The position numbers were made by a program, and so were the translations under genes. Shown piece after piece: positions 8,251 to 19,215 of a stretch of DNA of 45,256 nucleotides (within the stretch, counting starts at the first letter, position 1; the number at the start of each line of letters is the position of its first letter). The DNA is from Holophagales bacterium UBA2201 (GTDB lineage Bacteria > Acidobacteriota > Thermoanaerobaculia > UBA2201), in the NCBI GenBank assembly GCA_002327305.1, contig DCUZ01000044.1:16459-61714 (forward strand), read 5' to 3'. The notes under the pieces are model-generated. The model was not told the DNA's origin. It made no database searches and saw only the letters and a list, made by a program, of their open reading frames with translations.

Positions 8251-10064
8251 AGCGGCGCTGGCAGTGGCGGGACCTCCTCCTGGTGGCGCTGGCGGCCTGG
8301 GCGGTGTTCCTGGCCGCCACCATCAAGCCCCGGCGGTTCCAATGGGAGAAGAAGACCCTCCCGGTGCAGGTGGAGGAGCAGGCCAACCTCACCCGGTTCA
8401 CCCGCGACTTCTCCTACACGGAAATGGAGGGGGACCGGACCCTTTACACGCTGGAAGCGGCGGAGGTCATCGGCCTGAAGAACACCCTCTACGAATTGCG
8501 CGATGTCCGCATGACCTTCCCCATGGGAGGGGGCCGGATGGTCCTCCACTGCCGGGAGGCCTCCTTCGACATCGAGGCCAAGGACGCCTTCGCCCAGGGG
8601 CGGGTGTTTCTGGACATGCCCGACGGCCTCCGGGTCTGGACGGAGGAGGTGGCCTACCACCACGGCACGCGCACGCTGGAGGGCGCGGGGCGCATCTTCT
8701 TCAACTGGCGCGACTTCTATTGGGGGGGGGTGGAGGGGATCGGGGTCAACGTGCGGGACAACGCGCTGGAATTGAAGCAGTTGTGGATGGACGGACCCGA
8801 CGCCCACCTCCGGGCCCCCCTCGTGACCGGCCGATTCAAGGAGCGACAGTACACCTTCCCCGAAGGGGTGTTCTTCCAGTGGGGACGAACCCAGGGCTCC
8901 GTGGGCGCCCTCAGCGTGGCGTTTAACGCCGAGCGGGCGGATTTCATGGGCGTTTGCGCCGAAGCGGTGCTGGAGGAGGGGCCCTACTACCTGATGAGGG
9001 GCGAATCCCTCTGGGGCCGCGCCTCGCGGACGGATGGATGGGCACTGGAAGTCTTCGGGTTCCGGGACGGCACCACTCTCGCTTCCGGGGACGGGATGAA
9101 GCAGGGGGAGGCGGAGGAGATGACCGCGGAGTTCGAACAGGGGCGCCCCGTCCGGTTCCTCCTGAAGGGGGAGGTCTTTCTGCGGGACGGCGAGGACGAG
9201 GTGCACTCGGCCACGGCCACCCTCACGCTCGACGCGGAGCGCAAGCTCGACAACGCCCAGTTCGGCGGGGGGGTCTGGGGGTGCACCCAGGGGTGGTACT
9301 TCTCCGCCGAGGAACTGCAGGGGGTCCCGCGCGACCGGCTGGCCCACCTGAGGGACAACGTCCACGCCCGATCCGGCGGGATGGAACTGGACGCCGCCTG
9401 GGTGAAGGTGATCGCCGGCGGAGACAAGGCCGAGGCCGGGGGCGGGGTCTTCGCCCGCGACGAGGCCACCGGCTACTCGGTCCGGGCGCACGGGATGGAC
9501 ATGGACCGCAAGGAGGACCGCACCACCTTCCGCAAGGAGGTGCTGGCGTGGTCGGCCGACACCACGCTCAAGGCGGCCCTCCTTTCCTTCGCGGGAGACC
9601 GGTGGCTGGCCGACGGCGGCGTGGAGGCCGTCACCCTTCAAGACGGGGAGCGCACCACCCTCACCTGCTGGACCCTCAATTACGACGGGGCGGGCCAGAC
9701 GATGGACGCCTTGGGCTCGGTCCAGGTGCGGTCCAATACGGAACGGCTGGCCGGATACCACCTGATCGCGTTCCAGCGGGACAAACGGTTCGTCCGCCTG
9801 GTGCTGACCGATTCGGTCTTCATCGAACAGATCGGGGAGGGGCGCCGGGGATCGGGGGACGCCCTCGACGTCTATCCGGAGGAGGGGTGGTTCGTTCTGG
9901 AGGGGTGCCCCGCCGAACTGGAGGACCCCGCGCGGGGGACCCTGCGCGCCGGGACCATCCTGGGGATCCGCCAGCCGCCGCAGGTCTTCCTCCTCGACGA
10001 AGGACAGGGCGCCGTGATTGACCAGGCGCCGGGGGCGGAGGTACCGGAGATTAAGTTCGACTAA
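8247..10064 (+). CDS. LptC/OstA-like LPS-export protein
   Basis: A 605-residue protein that begins with the GTG at 8247, overlapping the recJ stop (GTGA). One membrane anchor (about residues 8-25) is followed by an LptC-like domain, with the family pattern of F.Y.E..GD..LYTLEA....L.....EL.DVRM.F. The remaining ~400 residues repeat the beta-jellyroll style of the OstA/LptA family, with many alternating hydrophobic strands and calls such as SGGMELDAAWVKV. LptC and LptA form the periplasmic bridge that carries lipopolysaccharide from the LptBFG transporter to LptDE. A single long chain combining both would extend that bridge. No lptB, lptF or lptG is nearby. Family assignment is by pattern only; an OstA-like domain in another envelope process is the alternative. 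Confidence 0.65.
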   Translation: MKRRWQWRDLLLVALAAWAVFLAATIKPRRFQWEKKTLPVQVEEQANLTRFTRDFSYTEMEGDRTLYTLEAAEVIGLKNTLYELRDVRMTFPMGGGRMVLHCREASFDIEAKDAFAQGRVFLDMPDGLRVWTEEVAYHHGTRTLEGAGRIFFNWRDFYWGGVEGIGVNVRDNALELKQLWMDGPDAHLRAPLVTGRFKERQYTFPEGVFFQWGRTQGSVGALSVAFNAERADFMGVCAEAVLEEGPYYLMRGESLWGRASRTDGWALEVFGFRDGTTLASGDGMKQGEAEEMTAEFEQGRPVRFLLKGEVFLRDGEDEVHSATATLTLDAERKLDNAQFGGGVWGCTQGWYFSAEELQGVPRDRLAHLRDNVHARSGGMELDAAWVKVIAGGDKAEAGGGVFARDEATGYSVRAHGMDMDRKEDRTTFRKEVLAWSADTTLKAALLSFAGDRWLADGGVEAVTLQDGERTTLTCWTLNYDGAGQTMDALGSVQVRSNTERLAGYHLIAFQRDKRFVRLVLTDSVFIEQIGEGRRGSGDALDVYPEEGWFVLEGCPAELEDPARGTLRAGTILGIRQPPQVFLLDEGQGAVIDQAPGAEVPEIKFD

Positions 10065-10080
10065 GGCGACAACGGTCAAT

Positions 10081-10099
10081 CGCCCCTGGAAGCGGGGCG
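10081..10099. terminator. Hairpin between convergent genes
   Basis: A CGCCCC/GGGGCG stem with a 7-base loop lies in the 39-base gap between the LptC/OstA-like gene and the convergent secreted-protein gene. It lacks a clear T tract on either strand, so it is a weak candidate for a shared, bidirectional end. Confidence 0.35.
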
Positions 10100-11508
10100 T
10101 GCTTCAGTTTCCAAGACGTGCGCCGCGGTATGGTACGCTCCGTAACGGGCACCACTCGATGATCTCCCCCTCCCCCTCCCACAGTTCGATCGGTTCCTCC
10201 CATATCGCCACGGGGTCCAGTTCCACCGCCTGAATATCCGCGGGCCTTGTTTCTATGGTCACCGGCCCCAGCCAGCGACCGGTCAGATCGAAGGATCGGA
10301 AGGTGTCGCACCCTTCCAGCGGCCGCGAGGGATCCAGGATGGCGAACCACAACTCCTTATAGAACTGAGTCGTCCATCCCAACGCCAGCCCCCCCTCCGG
10401 CGTCAACGCCGCCTGCCCGCTCCGGATATCGTCGAAATAATAGGTCTCCTGCCGCTCGACCGCCCATAGCGGCTCTCCGGTGGTGGTGAACCGGATCACC
10501 AACTGCGCCTCGATGCCGTTGCCATTGATCAGAGCGTTGCCGAATCCCCACAACCCTCCTGCAGCATCCCGTTTCAGCCCCACCAGATTGAGGTCTTCAA
10601 AAAGCTGCGCCCACACCACCGTGCCATCCGCGCCGATCTCGGCCAGGTAGGAATAATACTTCCAGCGAAGGTCCCAGGGGTTGCTCTCCTTGAAATAGCC
10701 CATCAGACCGGCCACCACCCAGCCGCCCCCGGGGAGCGGGACCACCTCTTGGATGTATCCGTGGTGCTCGGGGCGATCCTCTTCAACCAGGGGCCTGAAA
10801 ACGATGCCCTCCCATGATAATTTATCGGTATCCAATCGGAGAATTTGTGATTCTATGCTATATCGGTCTTGCCCAGTTGTGCCAACCCAAATTTTCTCAT
10901 CATCGTCCATTGCCAGCGTCAATGCCTTAGTATGAGCAATTTTCCTTGCATTCTGAAAATCGGTGTCGATCAAAATCAAATAATATGCAGGCACGCTATC
11001 AAGAAAAGCAATGTAATTATCATTTGCCAATATGGTAGAATTCGAAGCCATGAAGGCGTCCAGATTCCAATGTCCTTCAACCTCTCCTGCGCCGTTCATG
11101 CGCACCATGGCGGATGGCAAAAAAGTCGCATTGGTATTACTCACTAATGCATAGATGGAGTCTTCGTTCCACTGTGCCATCGCGCTTATGAATAGCAGCG
11201 AACTATAATAGTGATAGGGATATACCTTGTGCGCAAGGACATTCCCTTGGGGGGACAGCTTGTACATGTCGTTACCGGAAGCCAGCCAGTACCCGTCCCG
11301 GATCGACAGAGCCGAAGCCGGGGTGGGCGACATCGTGCTGATGTTCGGATTGGTCAACGGAAGCCGTTCGATAAAGCCCGGCGCCTCGGGAGGTTCCAAT
11401 GGGCGGTCGTGGCCGCGCCCAGCGTCGGCCGGCTCTCCCGCTGCTCCAATAACCTCGGCAACCCCGGCAGGCACTGTCAGGCCAGCAAGGCAAAAGACGA
11501 CAGCAACG

Positions 11509-13299
<1,791 letters not shown>

Positions 13300-13326
13300 G
13301 TTTGCCTCCAAACTTATATTGTATTT

Positions 13327-13355
13327 AGTGTATATGTTTTTATGGAATCCGTCAA
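13327..13355 (-). promoter_or_regulatory. Promoter of the two secreted-protein genes
   Basis: On the minus strand, TTGACG (13355-13350) and TACACT (13332-13327) are separated by exactly 17 bases. Transcription would begin near 13320, leaving a leader of about 20 bases that holds the ribosome binding site. Confidence 0.6.
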
Positions 13356-13408
13356 GCAGGGGGAATGTTATTGGAAGGCAAGCGAATTATACAAATCCAA
13401 AACAGATC

Positions 13409-15487
13409 TCATCGGTGGATATCCAATGACTTTGCCGCGAAGTGCCGCTCCACCGCCTGGACGAAGGGACGCGAACTTTCCCGACGGACGAGGGAAAGGA
13501 TGCGCCCCTCCAGCGCCTTGGCCCGGGCCGCCTCCCTGTTCTGCAGAAGAAGGGCGTGGAGATCAAGAAGGATGTCCGCGTTCTCCGGGTGGCGTTGGGC
13601 CAGGTCATCCTGGACTTGGAGCGCCTCGGCTTTGCGCCCGTCGAGGGCCAGCCATGCGGCCAGGGCTGAGGCGGCCTCGGGACCCGGTTCCCTCTCCTTC
13701 GACAGCGCCGCGATCGCTCCGCGGGTGATCTTCTCCAGAACGGCGTCGTCGGCCACCGGTTCGAGGCCAAGGCGGGGCAAGCGCGTGGCGGCCTGCTCCG
13801 GCCCCAGCGGGAGGCGGGCCAGGAGGAAGTGCCCTTCCCCCGCGTCGGCCGCATAAACGGGGGAATCAGAGGCGCGGGCCTTCCAGAGGGCCCGGATCAG
13901 CCGCCGGTCCCCCGCCGGGAGGACCAGATGGGCCTGATCCTCCGCCCAAAGGTCCACGCCGCGCGCGGCGGCGTATTCCACCGACGCCACCTTGCCGTGG
14001 CCGAGGAAGTGGGGCCCGGGAGGGGTGGGCAGGCGGGCCACGCCGCGGTCGGTCAGCCCCAGGCGGTCCAGCGTGGTCAGGTCCGTTGCGTAGGGAAGGT
14101 ACCCCACCGAGGAGAGGGCCACCTGCGTCCCCGGCGGGAGCTTTTCATCGGCCATCAACCGGCGGAGAACGGCGGCCTCCGATTCGAGGGATTCGAGGAA
14201 CAGCCGGTGCCCCTCCTGGCGGAACCCGACGAGATGGCGGGTGGTCTGCCGCAACAACGACTGGTAGGCGCTCCCGACCCATCGCAGGCCCGGCCATCGG
14301 TAGAGGGGGTCCCGCCGGGGGTCCATAAAACGGTCCGCCCGGGCCGACCGGACCTGCAGGCCGGGGAACCCGGGTTCAAAGCGGTCCGGGTACTCGAGGT
14401 GGGTCCGCAAAGGGAGCCAGACCAGCCCCAGGGCCACGACGGCGGCGGCCCCCGCGGCCGCCGGGGAGCGGCGCCCGCCCGCGGCCCACGCCCCCAGCCC
14501 CCGGGCCATCAGGATGAACAGAAAGGGGAGATAGAGGTCCAGGGGCCGGTATTCGAAATGGTCGCCGCCGATGAAAACCACATAGAGGGCGTGGGGCAGG
14601 ACCGCGGCCGCGAACAGCCATGACATCGGAGCGGAGGGGCGGCCCCGGGGATGGAGCACGGCCAGGAGCAGCAACGGCGCCCACAGCCAGGCGGCGTATT
14701 CCAGGGCGAAACAGAGGAGATATCGGGCGCCCATCTCCGCCCAGGCCACCCCCGCCGCCTTGGCGTAATAGGTGTTGGGGAGCCACTCCCCGTAGTAAAA
14801 CCGCCGGAAGAGGAAATGGGCCCCGATGACCGCCGCCGCCATCGCGCCCTGGAACAGCAGGCGGCGGGCCGCCTCCGGAGCGCCGGAGAGCCAACGGTGC
14901 AGGACCGCGGCACCCAGCACGGCCGCGGCGATCAGGATCCCGTCCGGCCGCGCGAGGGCCGCCAGGGCGAACAGGAGCCACGCCACGGAACGCCGCTGAC
15001 CGGGCGGGGCCTCCGATTCGTCCAGCAGACGGACGACCCCGCCGAATACCAGCAGTTCGAACAGGCGCGTCTCCAGTCCCCCCGAGGACCAGACGGCGAA
15101 GGAACGGGTGGAGGCGAGCCAGAGGAGGGGGAGGGCGGCGACCCAGGGGGGGGCGTGTGGCACGCGGCGCCTCAGGCAGAAGCGGACGATCACCCCCCAC
15201 AGGGCGACGGTGCAGGCCAGCGTCAGGAAGGGGGCCGCCCGCTCGGGCGCGGCGCCGAGGGCATGGAAGACCGCCAGCACCGCCACCCACAGGAAGTTGG
15301 TGTAGCCCTCCACGCGCTCCCCTCCGGAATTGAAGACCAGGCCGTGCCCCTGGGCCAGGTTGCGGGCATAGCGGAAGGAGATGTAGGCGTCGTCCGTGAG
15401 AAAGGCATAGTGAAAAGCGTGCGCCAGGAGAAGCGCCAAACTGGCGGCGATGAGAAACCTGGTCAAGCGGTCGGTCCGGCCCGGCAC
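13409..15487 (-). CDS. GT-C-type membrane glycosyltransferase (AftB/ArnT-like)
   Basis: The start is taken as the GTG at 15487, giving 692 residues. A first membrane helix (11-29) leads to FLTDDAYISFRYARN (29-43), the acidic DD motif of polyprenyl-phosphate-sugar-dependent GT-C enzymes, then GHGLVFNSGGERVEGYTNFLW, a stretch that I associate with mycobacterial AftB-type arabinosyltransferases and their relatives. Around ten further hydrophobic segments reach to about residue 390. The last ~300 residues are soluble and end in helical, TPR-like sequence. Such enzymes sit in the inner membrane and add a sugar from a lipid carrier to a glycan or protein on the periplasmic side; acceptor and sugar are unknown here. 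It is divergent from the oxidoreductase gene with only 40 bases between the chosen starts. An open frame continues upstream but crosses that gene, so I reject the longer form. Confidence 0.8.
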   Translation of the reverse strand: MPGRTDRLTRFLIAASLALLLAHAFHYAFLTDDAYISFRYARNLAQGHGLVFNSGGERVEGYTNFLWVAVLAVFHALGAAPERAAPFLTLACTVALWGVIVRFCLRRRVPHAPPWVAALPLLWLASTRSFAVWSSGGLETRLFELLVFGGVVRLLDESEAPPGQRRSVAWLLFALAALARPDGILIAAAVLGAAVLHRWLSGAPEAARRLLFQGAMAAAVIGAHFLFRRFYYGEWLPNTYYAKAAGVAWAEMGARYLLCFALEYAAWLWAPLLLLAVLHPRGRPSAPMSWLFAAAVLPHALYVVFIGGDHFEYRPLDLYLPFLFILMARGLGAWAAGGRRSPAAAGAAAVVALGLVWLPLRTHLEYPDRFEPGFPGLQVRSARADRFMDPRRDPLYRWPGLRWVGSAYQSLLRQTTRHLVGFRQEGHRLFLESLESEAAVLRRLMADEKLPPGTQVALSSVGYLPYATDLTTLDRLGLTDRGVARLPTPPGPHFLGHGKVASVEYAAARGVDLWAEDQAHLVLPAGDRRLIRALWKARASDSPVYAADAGEGHFLLARLPLGPEQAATRLPRLGLEPVADDAVLEKITRGAIAALSKEREPGPEAASALAAWLALDGRKAEALQVQDDLAQRHPENADILLDLHALLLQNREAARAKALEGRILSLVRRESSRPFVQAVERHFAAKSLDIHR

Positions 15488-15493
15488 GGGTCT

Positions 15494-15520
15494 ATTGTAT
15501 ATGAAAATGCTTGCTATAAT
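15494..15520. promoter_or_regulatory. Divergent overlapping -10 boxes
   Basis: Plus strand: extended -10 TGCTATAAT at 15512-15520, predicting a start near 15527, one base before the GTG of the oxidoreductase. Minus strand: TACAAT at 15499-15494, predicting a start near 15487, at the GTG of the glycosyltransferase. No good -35 box is present for either. Both transcripts may be leaderless. Confidence 0.5.
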
Positions 15521-15527
15521 GGCTCGC

Positions 15528-16532
15528 GTGAAAGCCGCCGTCGCCACGCGATACGGGGGCCCGGGCGTCCTGAAGGTCCGGCAACTCCCCGACCCTACCC
15601 CCTCTCCCGGCCAGGCGCTGGTCCGCACCCGGTTCATCGGCCTCAACTTCGCCGACCTGATGCAGAGGGCGGGGGTGTATCCCCGCACGCCGAAGGCCCC
15701 GTTCGTCCCCGGCCTCGAACTGGCGGGCGAGGTGGTCCTGCCGGGGCCGCCCGGTCTCGGCCTCAACGCCGGCGACCGCGTTGTCGCTTACCCCATTTTC
15801 GGAAGCCACCAGGAGCTGATCGCCACCGATCTCGCCGCCAAGATCCCCGACGCGATGGACCTTCAGACCGCCGCCGCCCTCGGCGTGTGCGGCATGACCG
15901 CCCTTTACGCCATCCATCATCTGGGCCGGTCCCGCCCCGGCGAGACCCTCCTGGTCTCCGCCGCCGCGGGCGGCGTGGGGACGCTGGCCCTCCAGATCGG
16001 CCGCCATTCCGGCCTGAGGACCGTCGCCCTGGCCGGCGGCGAGGCCAAGGGGGCCCTGGCCCGCTCCCTCGGCGCCGACGAGGTGGTGGACTACCGCCGC
16101 CCCGGCTGGAAACGGCGCATCGCCGCCATGCGCTTCGACCTGGTCCTGGACTCCGTGGGCGGACCGGTGATGCGCGCCTGCTGGCCCCGCCTCGCCCCCC
16201 TGGGCCGGTACATCCTCTTCGGGTTCTCCGGCGCGGTGGGACCGGGGGCGTTCTCCCGCCTCAAAGGCGCGTGGAATTACCTCCGCACCCCCTCCCCCCA
16301 CCCCCTGCATCTCGTCTCGGCCAACCGCACGCTGGCGGGATTCAATCTCTCCCTCATCACCGACCACCGCCCCCTCCTGACGCAAATGCTCGGGGAGGTT
16401 TTCGATCTTTGGGAGAAGGGCGATCTCCGGCCGATGGTCACGAAGATCTATCCCTTCGGCGGGATCACCCGGGCCCATGCCGACATGCAACAGCGGCGGA
16501 CCACCGGGAAGGTGCTGATCCAAATGGAATAA
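15528..16532 (+). CDS. Zinc-independent MDR oxidoreductase (quinone oxidoreductase/VAT-1-like)
   Basis: A medium-chain dehydrogenase/reductase of 334 residues. The N-terminal GroES-like half starts MKAAVATRYGGPGVLKV when read from the GTG at 15528, exactly the family's usual beginning; ATGs at 15501 and 15519 are in-frame alternatives. It contains GLNFADLMQRAGVYP and FVPGLELAGEV. The Rossmann half has the nucleotide loop AAAGGVGTLALQIGR and LDSVGG. The cysteine and histidine zinc ligands of alcohol dehydrogenases are absent, as in quinone oxidoreductases that use NADPH to reduce quinones or enones. LKGAWNYLRTPSPHPL and SANRTLAGFNLS are features of the VAT-1-like subgroup. It stands alone before the efflux operon. 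Confidence 0.85.
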   Translation: MKAAVATRYGGPGVLKVRQLPDPTPSPGQALVRTRFIGLNFADLMQRAGVYPRTPKAPFVPGLELAGEVVLPGPPGLGLNAGDRVVAYPIFGSHQELIATDLAAKIPDAMDLQTAAALGVCGMTALYAIHHLGRSRPGETLLVSAAAGGVGTLALQIGRHSGLRTVALAGGEAKGALARSLGADEVVDYRRPGWKRRIAAMRFDLVLDSVGGPVMRACWPRLAPLGRYILFGFSGAVGPGAFSRLKGAWNYLRTPSPHPLHLVSANRTLAGFNLSLITDHRPLLTQMLGEVFDLWEKGDLRPMVTKIYPFGGITRAHADMQQRRTTGKVLIQME

Positions 16533-16611
16533 GAGCGTCTCGTCCCAAGGGGCCCACGGCAAGCGGCGCGTTTCCGGGCATGTTTCCGCCCCCCCCTCTG
16601 TTGAAATGGGA

Positions 16612-16617
16612 TACAAT
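16612..16617 (+). promoter_or_regulatory. Candidate -10 box of the efflux operon
   Basis: TACAAT, preceded by GA, lies 30 bases before the chosen GTG of the tolC-like gene. No matching -35 hexamer stands at 16-18 bases (that stretch is a C run). Transcript start would be near 16624. Confidence 0.4.
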
Positions 16618-16647
16618 CATCGGCTCATCCCCGCAAGGAGTCCCATC

Positions 16648-18075
16648 GTGAAGCGAGTTTCATCGTTGTTTTTATCTTCAGCAATCCTGATGACGGCCGC
16701 CTGCCGCTCCGTGTCAGAGGGCGGCGGCTGGATGCCGCCGCCGCCGGAGACCTCCACCCGGGCCTGGCAGGCCCCCGCCCCTGTCCAGGGGCCGGCCCCG
16801 GAAACGGAGAAACCCGTCCTCCCCGACCCGGACCGGGCCCTGACCCTCGAGAGGGTGCTGGACATCGCCCTTCAAAATAATCCGAGGACCCAGGCGGCCT
16901 GGGCCTCGGCCCGTGCGGCGTGGGCGGAGATGGGGGCCCGCAAGGCGGCCTACTATCCCTCCCTGGACCTCGGCGGGAACTTCACCCGCACCAAGCAGAC
17001 GGTGGGCGGTCAGCTCAGTTTCCTCCAGACCACCTACGGCCCCTCCGTGGCCCTGTCCGCCCTGCTCTATGATTTCGGCCGGCGCGAGGCGGATGTGGAC
17101 GCCGCCGAGGCGGCCGCCCTGGCCTCCGGCTTCGCCTTCAACGCCGTCCTCGCCGATACGGTCCTCCTCGTGCAGGAGTCCTTCTACCGGTATGTCAACG
17201 CCCAGGCCCTCCTGGAGGCGGCCCGGGCCGGCCTCGAGGACGCCGAAGTCAGCCTCAAGGCGGCCGATGAGCGGCGCGGGGCCGGGGTGGCCACCATTGC
17301 CGAGGTGCTCCAGGCCCGGACCGTCCGCTCCCGCGCCCTGCTGATCCAGCAGGAGACGGAGGGGGCGGTTCAAGCCCTGAGGGGGGCCATGGCCACCGTG
17401 ATGGGACTCCCCGTCACGACGCCGTTCGAGGCCCAGCCGCTCCCCGATGCCATCGCCCCCCCCGCGGGATTGGACGGGACGATCGAAGAACTCGTCGAGG
17501 CGGCCCTGTCCGGACGCCCCGACCTGGAGGCCTCCCGGGCCAGGGCGTTGGAAGCCGCCCTGGAGGCCAAGAGGGTCCGGGCCGAAGCGTGGCCTTCCCT
17601 CACCGCCGGCGGCGCCTTCGGCCGCTACTATTACTACCACAGCGACCGCGACGCCAACGACACCTATTCGGGGACCATCGGCCTGCGCTTCCCGCTGTTC
17701 ACCGGATTCGAGCATTCGTACAGATTGAAAAAGGCCGAGGCCGAGGCCGAGGCGAACCGGGCCGAAACGCGGGACCTGGCCAACCAGGTGGCCCTTCAGG
17801 TGTGGAACAGTTATTACGCCGTGCAGACGGCCCTCAAGCAGGTGTCCACCAGCGCCGACCTCCTGGCCTCGGCCGACGAGTCCGCGGCCGTGGCCCTGGA
17901 ACGGTACAAGGCCGGCGTCGGAACGATCCTGGACCTCCTCTCCGCCCAGCGGGCGCTGTCCGAGGCCCGGGCCCAGGCGGTCCTGGCCCGGTCCGATTGG
18001 CTGATCTCGTTGGCCCGCCTCGCCCGCGACACCGGCCGTCTTCACGGCCCCGAACCCGCCCCCGAGGAGAATTAA
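16648..18075 (+). CDS. TolC-family outer-membrane efflux protein
   Basis: A 475-residue outer-membrane channel subunit. The GTG at 16648 has AAGGAG seven bases upstream and yields an N-terminus MKRVSSLFLSSAILMTAAC, a signal peptide that may be lipidated at that Cys (the lipobox TAAC is not ideal). A Pro/Glu-rich linker follows. The two structural repeats of the OEP family are visible: LTLERVLDIALQNNPRTQAA near residue 72 and the second one near residue 285 (LVEAALSGRPDLEASRARAL), each with the helical barrel pattern and a beta part (YGPSVALSALLYDFGRR; GTIGLRFPLFTGF). It works as a trimer with the adaptor and RND pump encoded immediately after, with 3 bases to the next start. Confidence 0.92.
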   Translation: MKRVSSLFLSSAILMTAACRSVSEGGGWMPPPPETSTRAWQAPAPVQGPAPETEKPVLPDPDRALTLERVLDIALQNNPRTQAAWASARAAWAEMGARKAAYYPSLDLGGNFTRTKQTVGGQLSFLQTTYGPSVALSALLYDFGRREADVDAAEAAALASGFAFNAVLADTVLLVQESFYRYVNAQALLEAARAGLEDAEVSLKAADERRGAGVATIAEVLQARTVRSRALLIQQETEGAVQALRGAMATVMGLPVTTPFEAQPLPDAIAPPAGLDGTIEELVEAALSGRPDLEASRARALEAALEAKRVRAEAWPSLTAGGAFGRYYYYHSDRDANDTYSGTIGLRFPLFTGFEHSYRLKKAEAEAEANRAETRDLANQVALQVWNSYYAVQTALKQVSTSADLLASADESAAVALERYKAGVGTILDLLSAQRALSEARAQAVLARSDWLISLARLARDTGRLHGPEPAPEEN

Positions 18076-18078
18076 CGC

Positions 18079-19215
18079 ATGACCTTCACCCCATTGCGAG
18101 CGATCCGACGCGCCGCCCTCACGGGCGCGCTTCCGGCGGCCCTGCTGGCCCTGACCCTCGGGGCCTGCTCCGAAAAGGGCGCCCGCGGCCCCAGGGGGCC
18201 CGAGACCGTTCCCGTCAGGGCGGCCGCGGCCGTCCAAAAGGACGTCCCCATCCTCATCCACGCGGTGGGTCACGTGGAGTCCGCCAAGACCGTGGAAATC
18301 AAGTCCCGCGTGACCGGGACCCTCGAGCGCATCCACATCCGCGAGGGGCAGACCGTGCGCACGGGGATGGTGCTGTTCGAGATCGACCCGCGCCCCTACC
18401 AGGCCGCCCTGGCCGAGGCCCGGGCGCGCCTGGAGCGCGACCGGGCGATGGCCCGCAAGGCGGCCGAGGACGTGCGGCGCTACGCCGACCTCGTCGAGAA
18501 GGAATACATCACCCGGGAGCAGTACGCCGCCATCGTCGCCGGCGCGGAATCGCTCGACGCCACGGTCAAGGCCGAGGAGGCGGCGGTGGAGAGCGCCCGG
18601 CTGGACCTAGAGTACTGCACCCTCCGCTCCCCCCTGGAGGGTCGGACCGGCGATCTTCCGGTCAAGGAGGGGAACCTGGTCCGGGCCAACGACCAGGCCC
18701 TCGTCGTCGTCAAACAGGTCCGGCCGGTGTTCGTTGCCTTCGCCGTCCCCGAGCGGGACCTGGCCCGCGTGCGGCGGGCCATGGCCGCGGGGCCCGTCCC
18801 GGTGACGGCCGTCCCCCCGGAGGGGGGCGAACCGTGCCAGGGCACCCTCGCTTTCGTGGACAACACGGTGGACCCGGCCACGGGGACCATCCGGATGAAG
18901 GCGACGATGCCGAACGAGGACGACCGCATCTGGCCCGGCCAATTCGTCACCGCCTCGCTCACGCTGGGGACGCTTCCCGGCGCCGTCGTCGCCCCCGCCC
19001 AGGCCGTTCAGACCGGCCAGCAGGGCACCTTCGTCTATGTCGTCAAGGGCGACCAATCGGTGGAGTTCCGCCTCGTGAAGACCGGGGCCTCGCTGGACGG
19101 CCTCGTCGTCCTCGAGGAGGGCCTCGCGCCGGGCGAGATCGTGGTCACCGACGGCCACCTGCGCATCGTCCCCGGCTCCAAGGTGACGATCCTGGAGGGG
19201 CAGGCCGCCCCATGA
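18079..19215 (+). CDS. RND efflux periplasmic adaptor (MFP), lipoprotein
   Basis: A 378-residue membrane fusion protein of the AcrA/MdtA type. The signal peptide ends in LTLGACSEK, a good lipobox with the lipidated Cys near residue 31. The order that follows is typical: barrel strand VEIKSRVTGTLERIHIREGQ, FEIDPRPYQAALAEARARLE, the hairpin with LEYCTLRSPLEGRTGDL, the beta-barrel with FVDNTVDPATGTIRMKATM and the conserved LWPGQFV-like segment IWPGQFVTASL. It bridges the RND pump to the TolC-like channel. GAGGAG upstream of the ATG provides the ribosome site, and its TGA overlaps the ATG of the pump gene. Confidence 0.93.
   Translation: MTFTPLRAIRRAALTGALPAALLALTLGACSEKGARGPRGPETVPVRAAAAVQKDVPILIHAVGHVESAKTVEIKSRVTGTLERIHIREGQTVRTGMVLFEIDPRPYQAALAEARARLERDRAMARKAAEDVRRYADLVEKEYITREQYAAIVAGAESLDATVKAEEAAVESARLDLEYCTLRSPLEGRTGDLPVKEGNLVRANDQALVVVKQVRPVFVAFAVPERDLARVRRAMAAGPVPVTAVPPEGGEPCQGTLAFVDNTVDPATGTIRMKATMPNEDDRIWPGQFVTASLTLGTLPGAVVAPAQAVQTGQQGTFVYVVKGDQSVEFRLVKTGASLDGLVVLEEGLAPGEIVVTDGHLRIVPGSKVTILEGQAAP

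Noticed and set aside
8037..10079. 680-codon minus-strand frame opposite the LptC/OstA-like gene
   Set aside because: Product has no recognisable domain and is rich in Pro, Gly, His and Arg, as expected for a shadow frame. The plus-strand gene is coupled to recJ and has an anchor and patterned strands.
13300..13311. TTG start four codons upstream in the repeat-bearing secreted protein
   Set aside because: That TTG overlaps the GGAGG box that serves the ATG at 13299, and its use would add residues before an otherwise normal signal peptide.
15488..15766. Longer glycosyltransferase (785 codons) starting at 15766
   Set aside because: The extra 93 codons run antisense through the oxidoreductase start and give Pro/Arg-rich sequence unlike a membrane protein N-terminus; the GTG at 15487 is next to a -10 box.
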